Assembly: GCA_025435555.1 (NCBI GenBank)
Contig: JAIWWG010000110.1
Span: 27,281-91,280 of the forward strand
Source: Chytriomyces cf. hyalinus JEL632
Taxonomy: Eukaryota > Chytridiomycota > Chytridiomycetes > Chytridiales > Chytriomycetaceae
Reading direction: 5' to 3'
DNA length: 64,000 bases
Position numbers and translations under genes: made by a program. The notes beneath the pieces were generated by a model that was not told where the DNA came from, did no database searches, and worked only from the letters and a program-made list of their open reading frames with translations. Within the stretch, counting starts at the first letter, position 1, and each line of letters starts with the position of its first letter. Shown in pieces: positions 36,792 through 48,043 of this stretch.

Positions 36792-38163
36792 ATGGCGACT
36801 GGCGCACTTGGAATCGCAGACGCGAGCGATGCGCTCATTATCGATTTGTACAAAAACTTGAGCTTGGAGCGATCCGCCGACGCAGAGTCCGTGCGACGCG
36901 CGTACCGGAAAATGGCGCTGAAGGTGCTTCTTGTTTCGACTTTTTGACGTTGTTTAAACAAACACGCGTTTCTTTTTTCGAAAAAGTTTCATCCAGACAA
37001 GAACCCGTCGCCCGATGCGTTTGATCATTTCAAGAAGATCTGTGAGGCGTACGATGTGCTCAGCAACCGTGAGTTGATTTACCCAGTTCGACACCCTTGA
37101 ACTAATCTGTTGATCTGCGCCAAGAGAAGCTACGCGCCATCTATGATCAGTACGGCACAGACGGTCTTAAAAACGGGGTTCCTTCGAAATCAGGTGGAGT
37201 TTATAACCTGTGAGACTTGCTGGACTGACCACCAAAATTGCATCAAAAAAGCAGGCTTCGACGGATACTCTGGAGGTTATGCGTACCACGGCCAACCCCA
37301 CGAAACCTTTTCCGACTTTTTCGGCGGCAAAAACCCGTTTGCTGATTTCTTTGCCGTGCACAATGAAGACGCTGCTGCAAACCACAGCAGCCACAACAGC
37401 AGACCCACCACGGATGCTGGAAACAATGCTGCGTTCCCACAGAAGTTTGGAAGCAAGTTTGGTGGAATGTATGGCATGAATCATCCGAACGCGGCGCTTT
37501 CGCCACCGGCGCAGGATCAGCTTGTTGAAAAGACCCTCGAGGTTACGTTGGAGGAGTTGTATATGGGGACTGTTAAGAAGATTCGAATGACGCGCAAGGT
37601 TTTTGTTTATAATATCATTCGATAGTTGACAGCACTTCTGACTGTTTATCTTCAGGTCTTGAATGACGACTGTATCACGACAATGGACGTGGACAAGATT
37701 CTGACGATCGAAATACAACGTGGTTGGAAGAATGGCACTCGCGTTACTTTTCCGAGAGAGGGAGACCAGGGTCCAAACAAAATTCCAGGTATCACTTTTG
37801 AAACGATCAGCAACCTTCCTCTAATTTCTCTCTTCACTGTCAGCCGATATTGTATTTATCATCAAGGAACTCCCACACTCCCGCTTCGTACGCCAAGGAA
37901 ACGACTTGATCCTCTCACAAACCGTATCACTAAGTCAGGCGCTCGTCGGATCCGTGATTGAAGTGACAACTTTGGATAAGCGAACACTGCAGATCCCTGT
38001 CAATGCCGTGATCCATCCCGACTTTGTAAAGGAGGTTTCGAAGGAGGGAATGCCCATTTCGAAATCGACGGAGCGAGGGAAGTTGCTGCTCAAGTTCCAT
38101 GTGAAGTTCCCGACGTTTCTAAACATGGAGCAAAAGACGATTCTTCAAAAGGTGTTGCCGTGA
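36792..38163 (+). CDS. DNAJB13: DNAJB13-like Hsp40 (axonemal radial-spoke type)
   Basis: Class II Hsp40. Exons: 36792-36923, 36987-37068, 37125-37193, 37255-37598, 37656-37788, 37844-38163 (1080 nt, 359 aa). The J domain has helix [12 protein letters not shown], then [18 protein letters not shown] and [18 protein letters not shown]. The G/F region is replaced by [27 protein letters not shown]. This segment, together with [21 protein letters not shown] and [15 protein letters not shown], is the pattern of DNAJB13 rather than cytosolic SIS1. In animals DNAJB13 is a radial-spoke component of motile cilia, so its presence supports a zoosporic lifestyle. The subfamily call is by recalled family patterns; SIS1-type is the alternative. 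Confidence 0.85.
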
Positions 38164-38216
38164 AAACTGATGAACGTTGTTGCTGGATTCGTTTGCTCAA
38201 GTGTTGACGTTGGTTT

Positions 38217-39369
38217 TTATTGAATAAACTCTTTCATTGCATCGTGGATCGTTTGGAGTTTCGAAGCTTTCAACACGTAAATCCGTCGACTTGTTTTGAT
38301 GCCGGCAGTCTGCAACAGTTCCGCGTGATCGTTTTGATTCGAGAACTGAAAGTCAAACTGGAATTCCGCGTGCTGTTGAGTAGTGAGAGTGAGGATCAGC
38401 TATAGTTGCTGTGTAGCAAACTCAGTTTACCTTTTCAAACACTTCGTCTTCAATCTGAAAGTTGAGAACGACCTGCTTTCCCTGTGCGCAATAAAAAGTC
38501 AGTTATCACAAAACTATATGACCCCAGCAGGAACACACCTTCTTTTTCTTCTTCTTGCTCGGTCCAGCGTCTCCGTCTTCATCCGTTGTAGGCTCTACTT
38601 CGACGTAGGTTTTGGAAATGAGGAGCAGATATTCGAACGGTTTCGCAAGTTTTTTCTGATTGAAGAGTTTTTTTAAATCTCGCGTTCTTGTTCCCATACA
38701 AGCTTCACAAGCGCACCTCTTCGATGGACCATTGCAGCTCTTCAATCAACATCTTTAGCATCGGAACTACAATCTGAGGCGGCATGTTGATGAGTCTTTC
38801 GTTAACCAGCAGGCCGACAGCGTGTTTCGAGAGAATCGTGGAGAGTTTTTCGTGATGCGCGGTGTTTGATTTACTGCTCTTTTTTAAGATATAGTCTTTG
38901 ATGGTTTGCATATGTGAAGCGAGCTTTCCCTGTATGAACAAAAAAAGGGCTGGTGTTGGAAGAGCTTCCACAAATTCTTGTCCACAACTCGCAAGTACCG
39001 TTTTCGCATCCGGTGAAATTCCAAGCACAGTCATGATAGCGTACGGATCCGCGGCACCGTCCGCTTTCACTACGGAGCCGAGGTATGGTTGCGCAATAAT
39101 CCCGTCAGCGATCCCGCTCAAATCAAACTCGTCCGCATCGTTCGAAAAGGTCTGTTTCGCGAGTGTTTTGAGCCCGTGAAAGTCTGTTTCTTTCGGATCG
39201 AAAAAGTCAAAGTCAACGTCAATGATTTCCTGTGAGCAAGAGCGTTTGTTGTGAGCCACAGATTGGGGATAAGTGGGGGGTTGCTTACTTGGTCGTCTTC
39301 GTCTCCGTCGTCTGACTTCTGATCCTTCATTGCAACGTCGTCTTCTTCCTCTTCCGGCCCTCTCTTCAT
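38217..39369 (-). CDS. BCP1: Bcp1/BCCIP nuclear chaperone
   Basis: Rpl23 chaperone and nuclear-transport factor in yeast; the BRCA2/p21-interacting BCCIP in animals. Exons: 39369-39289, 39229-38717, 38655-38539, 38481-38431, 38345-38217 (891 nt, 296 aa; yeast Bcp1 283). The N-terminus is acidic (EEEEDD), followed by EIIDVDFDFFDP, the family's signature start. QPYLGSVVKADG and DPYAIMTVLG come next. The C-terminal FEYLLLISKTYVEVE and a basic KKKKKK patch follow, then VVLNFQIEDEVFEK. The third exon joins only if the acceptor at 38656 (TTCAATCAG) is used; nearer AGs break the frame. It converges on the DNAJB13-like gene with 53 bp between stops. Confidence 0.93.
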
Positions 39370-39393
39370 TTTTTGTGCGAATATTTCAGACAA

Positions 39394-39872
39394 TTAAAAA
39401 AAAATAAAGAAATCCCAAACAAGTCCATGGCATCAGCAACTGCTTCACCGAACCTGCCTCAAGCGAAAGTCCAGCATCCAGTCCCTGAGCCACCTCGAAT
39501 CCTTCAACTCACTCGTCGCAGAACGCGTCTTCCACGGCTACAAACACCGGCAAAAGATGGTTGTCCCGTTCCATCTCTCAAACATTAACGATCGCGGTGC
39601 CATTGGATACGAAATCTCTTCGAATCCCCATTAACAGCTGTTGCTTTACTTTAAAGTGTTGTTGCTCCCGTTTTGGGTTATTGGACAGATTTTGGTGATT
39701 CTTCAATCCGTCGCTGTTTCATACGCTCCTCAGGCAAAGTCGGGCCGCATGAATTTTGTTGATGGCGTGCCAGAATTGCATGTGTATTTACATTATATTG
39801 AAACCTTGGTATACATTCGCCAGCGATTTGATGCCAGGCATTCGAGGAGAGAGATCAGCAAGAGAATCTTGA
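39394..39872. other. Unassigned stretch upstream of BCP1
   Basis: On the plus strand 39462-39633 reads SLSHLESFNSLVAERVFHGY and NINDRGAIGYEISSNPH to a stop. This is plausible protein but has no in-frame ATG or recognisable family. It could be the last exon of a small gene starting at ATG 39427 in another frame, which would need an unseen intron. Confidence 0.3.
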
Positions 39873-40255
39873 CTAGAATGCCTCCTGCGGGTATGCATCA
39901 AACAGTCTCTCAAACCCGGCACGTTTCTTCTCTTGTTGAGATGCATTCCGATACAAAGCCGTGCACTTTCCCCATCCAACTTTTTTACACTTTCCCACCA
40001 GCAACGTTGATGCCAAATACGAATTCGCATCCCTGGCCCCGCAGTTCGAAGAAAGACCATAAATTCTCGCCATTGCAATGCGTCCATGGAAGCCAGAGAG
40101 CCATTAGAAAGAACGCGAATGGCACCCTTTTCACCCGGCATAGATTGAATCTTTGGATATTTCGCCATCAACTCATCTACTCGCAGGCAAAAGCTTCCAC
40201 AGGAAAGAAGACGGACAGCAGAGTCTGTTCCAAATTGATCTGATAGACGGTCCAA
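39873..40255 (-). pseudogene. Truncated third copy of the 32-aa repeat family
   Basis: The minus strand gives the end of the repeat array (LSDQFGTDSAVRLLSCGSFC) and the conserved cap (VDELMAKYPKIQ, GEKGAIRVLSNGSLASMDALQWREF). After a frameshift near 40060 it gives VGWGKCTALYRNASQQEKKR. This matches the C-terminal third of the paralogues at 46501 and 48896. All upstream units and the leader are missing. Confidence 0.8.
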
Positions 40256-40751
40256 ACTTGGAAGCGTATTTTACGTCCTGCCAATCCAATTTCGGACACT
40301 TGGAGGACACCTTCGACTTCTCCTCACCTCGGCGCGTCGTAGATTTGGAATTTGCACTCATCTTTTTTTTCTCGAGGATGCCTGTTTATTCATATGCAAA
40401 GATCACATGCTATAGCGCAACGCTTGTGCCAGTCCAAAGCAGTGCGTTGGAACAGGAAATGCAGCTTGCTTCTTTCACAGACAGCTTCTCCACACGCGCT
40501 AAGAGTCTGATGCCACGTATTCCGCAAGTATTTTATAGGCACGCATGGCAGCAGACCGCTTTGAAGGGTCAAGGAGGGTACCAGGAGTGCAGTGTAAGAT
40601 GCAGTTGTGAATGGGTGTTTAGCACGTAGCTTCTTTAAGCTGGTCCAATGGCAAATATGCACGATCGGTCCCAACAGCCTCATGTAAATAAATACTGATA
40701 AATGCGCACCAATTTGTTGGTGATTACAAAAACAAGCCGTGATTGACACAA
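40256..40751. other. Spacer, nothing firm
   Basis: Holds the promoter side of the secreted protein at 40752. Several open frames exist on both strands, but none is supported by motifs. Confidence 0.4.
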
Positions 40752-41690
40752 ATGCTCTTTGCCATCGCAACAACGATACTCGCAGCACTGCTTCAGACTG
40801 TGCACGCTGCCGCTCCCTCTGGTTCAGTCGCAGTCAGCACCAGCGCCAGCGCCAACCAGTGTGTCGGCGGATCCATCCAGTACACAGTCAATTTCGATGG
40901 CATCCCATCCGCTGACCCTGCTAGACCAACAGCCCTGACCCAGGTCAGCGTCAGCGTCGGCTCTGCCTCAGTTGTTAGCAGCACTCTCGCTTCCTTCACC
41001 CAGGGAGTCAACACTCTCACGATTCCCAGCGCTGCTCTGAAAGATGGCAACGGTGTCACCGATGCTGTCGTCACTGTCTCTGTCTTCTATGCAGGTTCTG
41101 CAGATGTCCTCTCTGCCTCCTCGTCCGAATCCTTTGCCGTGTGGGACTGCTCCAACGCAAACGTCAAAGTGCCTGGAACCGTGTCCGTGACATACCCAGT
41201 CATCCCCCGCATCTGCGCGCAACAAAACAACATCCCTTACACCATCAGCGTAACGGGTGTCCCGGAATCGGACCCTAAATACGGACCCACCATTATCCGA
41301 GCCACGATTGGAAGCGTGCTTGGAGACACTGGGGCTGTCTTCTCGCCCCGCTTGATTTCGAGCACTTCTTCCCCTATTACTGGAAACTACAGTGTTCCAG
41401 TCACGCTTTCGGGTCAAGCCGGGTTTACCATCAAAGTGCAGCTGAATTACTTCGGACAAAACTCGTCCAGTTCAGCCACGTTTACGACAATCAACAGTGT
41501 TCCTTTCACGGTTGCTGATGCGGACACATGTTTCAATGCGTTAAACTCTCCTACTGCTGCATCAGTCCCGTCCAAGGCTACGGCGACTGCTGTTGCAACG
41601 TCTGCTGTGGTTACTTCGAGCAAGTCCAGTGCCAATGGAGTTGCTATGTTGTCTGTGTTGGGTCTTGGGTTGTTGGCGTTGGCTTTGTGA
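40752..41690 (+). CDS. GPI-type secreted surface protein, unknown function
   Basis: Single exon, 312 aa. The N-terminal signal peptide is MLFAIATTILAALLQTVHA. The body consists of two Ser/Thr/Val-rich beta-type halves of about 110 residues, each with conserved Cys (NQCVGGSIQYTVNF and RICAQQNNIPYTISV; both contain GIPSADP or GVPESDP). This suggests an internal duplication of an Ig-like domain. The C-terminus has a Ser/Ala-rich linker and a hydrophobic tail (AMLSVLGLGLLALAL), as expected for a GPI signal. I start at ATG 40752, which gives an immediate signal peptide. Probably cell-wall or membrane attached. The enriched synonymous C-ending codons suggest high expression. Confidence 0.8.
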   Translation: MLFAIATTILAALLQTVHAAAPSGSVAVSTSASANQCVGGSIQYTVNFDGIPSADPARPTALTQVSVSVGSASVVSSTLASFTQGVNTLTIPSAALKDGNGVTDAVVTVSVFYAGSADVLSASSSESFAVWDCSNANVKVPGTVSVTYPVIPRICAQQNNIPYTISVTGVPESDPKYGPTIIRATIGSVLGDTGAVFSPRLISSTSSPITGNYSVPVTLSGQAGFTIKVQLNYFGQNSSSSATFTTINSVPFTVADADTCFNALNSPTAASVPSKATATAVATSAVVTSSKSSANGVAMLSVLGLGLLALAL

Positions 41691-41847
41691 ATGTGATATT
41701 TTCCGACGGGGGATCGTTGCATTCTTGTTCTTTTTGGTTCGACTAGACTCCGATATCTTGGAAATAAAAGGATACATGTTTTCTGTTAGCTTCTCTGGTT
41801 GGTGTCTGAACACGGACACGTCGTAAAATAAAGTGAAATAAAAATAA

Positions 41848-43639
41848 ATGACGGCAACTGCTGCTGGCACACCCATACTCACCGAGAAGCAGAAGGAGGA
41901 ACTGTAAGCGCCCCGCCTCAAATACTCCCATCAAAGCAAAGCAGTAAAAACTTCGAATGCATCGACAAAACAAGGAACCTGTCCATCCTCGACTATCTTC
42001 ACACACACGGACTCACTGCCGCCTTCGAAGCCCTTCGCAAAGAAACTGCGCTCGTGCAATTTGTCGCGGATGGAAAGCAAAAGTATTCTGGATTGATTGA
42101 AAAGAAATGGACGTCCGTGTTGCGGCTTTCAAAGAAGGTATTCTAGTTCGTTGTGCAGTGGGCGTGCCTTATTCATTCTTTCTACACCGCAAACCCACTT
42201 TTCATCGCGTAGGTTAAAGATCTCGAAGACAAAGTGGCAACCCTCGAAGCAAGCATTCCATCAAAAAAACCCTTAACTTCCGACTTTATCCCCTCCGAAA
42301 CTGCAACTTTCACGCTCACTGCGCATCGCGCTCCTATCGCTGGAATGACGTTTCATCCATTGTATTCTGTCCTTGCAACGGCGAGTGAAGATGCGTCTAT
42401 AAAAATCTTTGATTTTGAAACTGGGGAATGTGAGCGCACGTTGAAAGGACATACGAAGGCTGTGAATTCTGTTGCGTTTGATTTTGAGGAGCGTGGAAGT
42501 CAGTTGTTGGGTAAACAAAAGCAAGTCCTTCAATGTTCAAAAAGCCAATTTTAATTTGTCTCGGCAGCATCGGCTTCAAGCGACTTGTCCATCAAAATCT
42601 GGGACACTTCCTCCGACTACAAATGTATCCGCACTCTCCACGGACACAGCGAAATCGTGTCCAGCGTCGCCTTTATTTACCCCGGAGATCTTTTGGTCTC
42701 TGCCTCGCGCGACAAGACTGTAAAAATCTGGCAACTTTCGAATGGAATTTGTTTGCAAACGATTTACGCGCATGATGAGTGGGTGCGGATGGTGGTTGTT
42801 TCGGAGGATGGAAGGGTTGTTGCGAGTTGTTCGAATGATCAGGTTTCTTTTGGGATATTTTTTGAAAGGGGTTTGTTTGTACTGATGATGCTTTTCTGAG
42901 TATAGTCTATCGTGATTTCGGATGTTGCGACGGGTGACGTGTTGAAAAAGTTGCAAGGACATAGCCATGTAGTTGAATGTGTAGCGTTTGCGCCTGTTTC
43001 GACTGGCAAAACGATTTTGAAGGCTTTAAATTCTGCGGATGTATGTTGATTTTTTTGTGGTGTTTGTTGTAGTTTTTTTTATTTTTTTTTTACCAAGACT
43101 TTTTTTGGGTTTGTCAGAGTTCCGAGCCATCGGTTGGACAATTTCTCGCAAGCGGAAGTCGCGACAATTCCGTCAAGATTTGGAACACGGAGACTGGAAA
43201 TTGTGTCATGACATTGGTAAAAACATGCTTCTGCGCACCCCGTGTTTTTGCTTTATTAACACAAAATGAATAAATAGAAGGGCCATGACAACTGGGTCCG
43301 CAGCATCGCATTTCACCCAAACGGAAAATACCTCTTCACAACTGGCGATGACAAGACGCTACGCATCTGGGACCTTTCGAAGGCGGGCGGGGATATCCAG
43401 AAACAACCCATCGCGCCAATCAAGACGTATGAAAAAGTGCATGACCAGTTTGTGCGGTGTTTGCTTGTTCATGAAAAGAGACCGCTGATTGTTACGGGGA
43501 GTGAGGATCATGGGGTAAAGATTTTTAGTGGGTGAGTTAGTTTTGTGCGGTTCTATGTTTTTTTTTTTTTTTTGTGGATGGTTGGGCGTGGGGGTTGCTG
43601 ATTTTTCGATTTGTTTTTTCTCACGACAGAAGCGTGTGA
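41848..43639 (+). CDS. PAC1: LIS1/PAC1/NudF dynein regulator
   Basis: WD40 protein that binds the dynein motor and NudE for nuclear migration and microtubule transport. Exons: 41848-41903, 41975-42137, 42213-42510, 42568-42842, 42906-43040, 43118-43216, 43278-43531, 43630-43639 (1290 nt, 429 aa; human LIS1 410). The N-terminal LisH motif is [21 protein letters not shown] coiled coil ([13 protein letters not shown]) and seven WD repeats follow (for example [53 protein letters not shown]). The final exon is just 10 nt. The LisH + seven WD order is diagnostic. Confidence 0.95.
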
Positions 43640-43798
43640 TTGTGGCGGTTTCCATGGATACTAGTGACGGTAGCCAGTATAAAAAATTAGCAACGGATAA
43701 TGCCTTTTTGGGGTAGAGCGCTTTGCAATAAAGTTGGGCTGGGTGGTGACCCAGCATAGTTTGTTGGAAATTTTGTTTTTTGCGACCTGGGGATCATC

Positions 43799-46096
43799 AT
43801 GCAGCCACTTGAACTACCACCACCGCCGCCGCCCAAACCCGTCAGTTTCCTGTCGGCCGCCATCCAACAGACGCAGCAGAAGGAACAAACCAAGCACCAG
43901 GACAATGATCCAGCACGGGAGAGGGAACCAGTCGAAACGGATGAATGGGCCGTCACCTCCGAGCCGGAAGCGGGAATCGGGCTTGGACTGACACCACACG
44001 ATGGCGATGAAAAGGTCACGGAAAAGAAGGAGTACTTTAAGAAACTCGCCACCTCAAAGGCACCTCTCCGATGGACGCCTGATTTGAACCCAATCTCCAC
44101 TGCTACTTCTGTATCTCAGAATCAAAGCAACCTCAACCCGAATTCGAACAACAAGAATATGCATGCGAATTCTTACGGGGGTGGTGGGTACCCGAATCCA
44201 TCATCGCCGAACCCGCCGTTGTCTCCCCAACATCGACATCTTCATGCAAACACATCTTCTGCCGCGAATTCAATCCCAGCGTCCATGTACCGCAGGCCTT
44301 CCAGATCCGTTTCTGCAAACACCATCACGCATCCTTCTTCGAATTCGCAATCTGCCGCCGCGGCTTGGTCGAATTCTTCAAACGTTCCCAGTAAACAATC
44401 GACTACACCGTTTTATTCACCTTCCGCGCCGAAATCGAATTTGAATAATAGTTATGTTGCGGCGGAGAGTGGGTGGCCGGGTTCACCTTCGCAGCAGCAT
44501 CAGATGCAACAGCATGGGGTTGGGAGTTTCATGTCGAGATCGTATGCGTCTATAAACAATTATCAGCCGAGTTCGAGTTGGATTGCGAATGGGTGGGGGG
44601 CTGTTGTTCCGGGAACGAGTGTGGATGATCGGGGGGCGTTTTTTGGTTTGTGTTTGGTTTTTCGAAAAACTTGAGCAACGAATGCTTAATGTCTTGATTT
44701 TTTTTTTTTGACAGGAACAACGCCAGGCAATGATCCCGAGTGGCGCATTTCGAATACACCGATACATCATGACATGCACAATACGTCAGACTGGCGCAAC
44801 TCGACCCACGCCGGCGGAGACAGCGTCACGCCAGTTGCGTCTTATACCATGCCCAGCGCTGAATGGGCCGTTCATATCCCGTCGCATCAGTCTGTCCAAA
44901 ATGATGCATTCAACACGCACATGAGTCATCTTGCGATTGCGGATTCTCTTCCTGCTGCGGCGCCGCCACATCCTGATGTTGTTGTTGCCGGTGGTGAACA
45001 GCAACAGCAAGAAGAGATGGAGCCTTTTGATTACGTTGGGAATGGGCGGTGGAAAGTGTCGGATATGATTGGGGCTGGATCGTTTGGACAAGTGTTTGCG
45101 GCTGTGGATGTGCAGAGTGGGGTGCATGTTGCGATAAAGAGGGAGTTGAGGGCGAGTCGGAGGACACAGCTTCCTCATGAATGTGAGCGTCATTGTTTTG
45201 TTTTGGTGTAAGCGGTGTTATCTGATCTTTTTTTCGATATCTACGATTGCAGATGCCGTGTATCAGCTTTTGAAGCCGTATGACGGGTTCCCGAGGATAT
45301 ACTATATGGGCACTGAGGGCGAGCATAATATTCTCGTCATGGAGCGGCTTGGGCCGTCTCTCAAAACTCTGTTGAAAGAGTCTCCAGCTGAAAAAATACC
45401 CCTTCGCACGATTGTTCAAATGGCTCCGCAAATGATTCGGAGGCTGCAAAGTGTGCATGATGCTGGCGTTATTTTCCGAGATATTGTGAGTGTTGGAATT
45501 AATTTCGTTCACCGGATATATATTAACTTATGTTCTTTGGTTAGAAACCCGATCAATTCTGCATTGGTCGATACAATTCGGATTTATCGGACCGCCCCAC
45601 CGCATACCTGATTGATTTTGGCCTCGCAACAGCCTACCGCGACGCACAAGGCCGCCACGTCAAAAACCCCAAACCCATCAAAAACATGCCCAAAACTGGA
45701 ACAGCGCGCTACGCATCTCTCAACGTTCACAAAGGAAAACACCATTCCCGCCGAGACGACCTCGAATCACTCGGATACATGCTCGTTGAAGCTGTAAAAG
45801 GTCCGTTACCTTGGACAGGTATCCGTGCCGTCACGAGTACCGATGGATGGCGCAAGATTGGGATTTGTAAAGATGATTTGCTCATTGCAGAGTTGTGTGA
45901 GGGGTTACCTGTGGAGTTTGCGAATGTGATTGAGCATGCGAGGGAGTTGAGGTTTGCGGAGGATCCGGATTATATGGGTTTGATTTCTGGGTTTGTGTCG
46001 TTGTTGATGCGGTTGGATGAAGAGGATCCATCAAGTGCTGTTGGTGGGTTGAAGTGGAGGATAGAGGTGCCGGATGATGGGTATGGGCATTCGTGA
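43799..46096 (+). CDS. CK1-family protein kinase with long disordered N-terminus
   Basis: Exons: 43799-44645, 44715-45182, 45253-45485, 45545-46096 (2100 nt, 699 aa). Residues 1-420 are Pro/Ser/Asn/Gln-rich and probably disordered. The kinase domain begins VSDMIGAGSFGQVFAAVDV with the VAIK lysine. The CK1 hallmark TGTARYASLNVHKG replaces the APE region, and YLIDFGLA carries the DFG Asp. The catalytic loop reads GVIFRDIKPDQF, so the HRD His is Phe and the metal-binding Asn is Gln, while the catalytic Asp and Lys remain. Phosphotransfer may be weakened or altered. Closest relatives by pattern are CK1-type kinases. Confidence 0.88.
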
Positions 46097-46500
46097 AAAC
46101 CTGTTTGCTGTGAGTTTTCTCTACGACTGTTGAATATATAAAGATGGGAGGGATTGTGCCGTTTCGCGGTTTTTCAATGCAAGTGCTTTTATTGGTATTT
46201 TTAATGTCCGAAGTGTTCATCTCCTTCAGCCTGCTGGTACGACGTCCATTTTAGTACCAAATACATACATTAGAGAGATCATGTGTTTACGCGTCAATTT
46301 GAGGGTCACTTTCGTTTGCCGTGGGTCACCCAGTTTTTTTATTGGCCGACGAGTCTTTTTTCTGCATATATTTTACATACATGGTTCCACCCGGCCGTCT
46401 GTTTGTACGTTCTCGTATTGAGAAACGGACACAACTGCAGAACGTCACGTCGACAAAGGTGTCCGAAACTGTCCGGTATGAGATAAATCCGCAAAAAATA
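46097..46500. other. Intergenic, promoter side of repeat gene A
   Basis: Contains TGTCCGAAACTGTCCGG at about 46460-46475, about 25 bp before the ATG of copy A. A similar box lies before copy B. No gene is supported. Confidence 0.4.
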
Positions 46501-47744
46501 ATGTTGACCAGATGCTTTGCTCTGTTATCTGCCATCCACACTCGCATCAATATCAACCTATGCAGAACCCCTCTGGAGATTGTCTTCAGTCCAGATATCA
46601 AGCCACTCCCACACCGCCATCTTGCAACATCAACCACACGCTGTGCCTCAAAAAGACCTTGCGACATTCGAAAACACTTCGTTGAACTCGTGGGCGATAC
46701 ATCAGCGGAAAAGTTGCTGTCTTCCAAAGGCTTTGCTTATAGGACTGATGCACTGCTTCCAACTCTGGACCATCTCACAAACAAGATTGGAGTCAAGAAT
46801 GCTGTTCGATTGCTTTCAACCGATGGTTTTTGCGCACATCATGAGGTTCTCCTCCCTGTTTTGGAACATCTTTCAGAACAGTTGGGGATGGCATCGGCAG
46901 TTTCTCTGCTCTCAGCCAACAGCTTTTGTGCTCGCGCGGATTCGTTACTTCCAGTTTTGGAAATGCTATCAGATAAACTGGGGACGAAGTTTGCAGTTGC
47001 GCTAATTTCAACGAATAGTTTTTCTTCGCGGGTTGAGACTCTGCTGCCTGTTTTGAACTCCCTGTCAGAGGAACTGGGAACGGAGTCGGCTGTTTGGCTG
47101 CTGTCTTCAAGCAGTTTTTGTGCTCGAGCGGGTTATCTTTTGCCAATTTTGAACTCTCTTTCCAAGAAAGTGGGGGACGGAAGCTGCGGTCAGGCTGCTT
47201 TCTTCATGCGGTTTTTGCGCTCGAACCGACACTCTCCTGCCTGTGTTTCAAGTTCTGTCAGAAAAGCTTGTTGCTAAATCGGAAGTGGCGTTGCTTTCGA
47301 GAGACAGTTTTTGTTCTCGCGCCGAATCTCTGATTCCGGTCTTGGATCGTCTTTCTTGTCAACTTGGAACAGAGTCGGCTGTCCGCCTCCTTTCCTGCAA
47401 TGGATTCTGTGTACGAGCAGATGTGTTGATGGTCAAATTTCCAGGAATTCAAGCCGTATTGGGTGAAAAGGGCGCCATTCGCGTTCTTTCCAATCCGTGT
47501 TTGGCTCCTATGGATGCTTTGCAGTGGCAAGAATTTAAGGATTTTATCCGATATGCGCAGCCTGGGGATACTTTGTCGTAATTGGGATCAAGCAAGATGA
47601 TGTCAAATTGTAAAAAGATTGGCTGGGGCAAATGCGCGGATTTGTACTCGCATGCATCTCTGCCAGCGAAGACAAGCGCCGAGTTTGAAAAATTGATGGA
47701 CACATACGCGCGGGAAGCATTGCAATTAGCGATTCCGTTGGGCT
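46501..47744 (+). pseudogene. Tandem 32-aa helical-repeat protein, copy A (frameshift + nonsense)
   Basis: Leader: MLTRCFALLSAIHTRININL, with Arg-rich text to HLATSTTRCA, resembling a mitochondrial presequence. Eight consecutive 96-bp units follow: 46705-46800, -46896, -46992, -47088, -47185 (this one 97 bp), -47281, -47377, -47473. Each encodes the scaffold AVxLLSxxSFCARxETLLPVLxxLSxKLGTxS. The two residues after LLS are SK, TD, AN, TN, SS, SC, RD, CN. A G-run at 47172-47176 has one extra G compared with copy B, shifting the frame. After the cap (ALQWQEFKDFIRYAQPGDTLS) a TAA at 47579 replaces TAC of copy B, and homology continues to 47744. As written it is broken; a homopolymer error could explain the frameshift but not the TAA. 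Confidence 0.8.
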
Positions 47745-47770
47745 GATGCTTCTCTCCTTGCATGATGACA

Positions 47771-48043
47771 TCAATCTGTGGCGAATGTATACCCAATATA
47801 CTCCAAGTTTTCACACTCGGAATAACAAAACACGGCAGCTTGTATTAAATAACAGTCTTGAATTTGATCTATGTTACAATGAGTGCAATGACGAGCTCGA
47901 CTGTAGCATTTACCAACGCAATCGCAGCAGTCATATCCGCGCCAAGTTCGGAATCTTGAAAATTCGTTCATAACCTCGATGGGTTTGCACTTGTATTTTC
48001 TGTGTTTGTGTGTGTGAGTTGGTGCCTGAACGTGGCGTTGCAA
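47771..48043 (-). pseudogene. Duplicated remnant of the ROGDI last exon
   Basis: The minus strand reads HRKYKCKPIEVMNEF, then in shifted frames a KIPNLARI-like piece and the TAAIALV segment. It matches the last exon of ROGDI at 50168-50458, with the same adjacent 3' flank (GCATGATGACATCAATCTGT) found after both repeat genes. The rest of the gene is absent, so this is a truncated passenger of the duplication. Confidence 0.8.
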
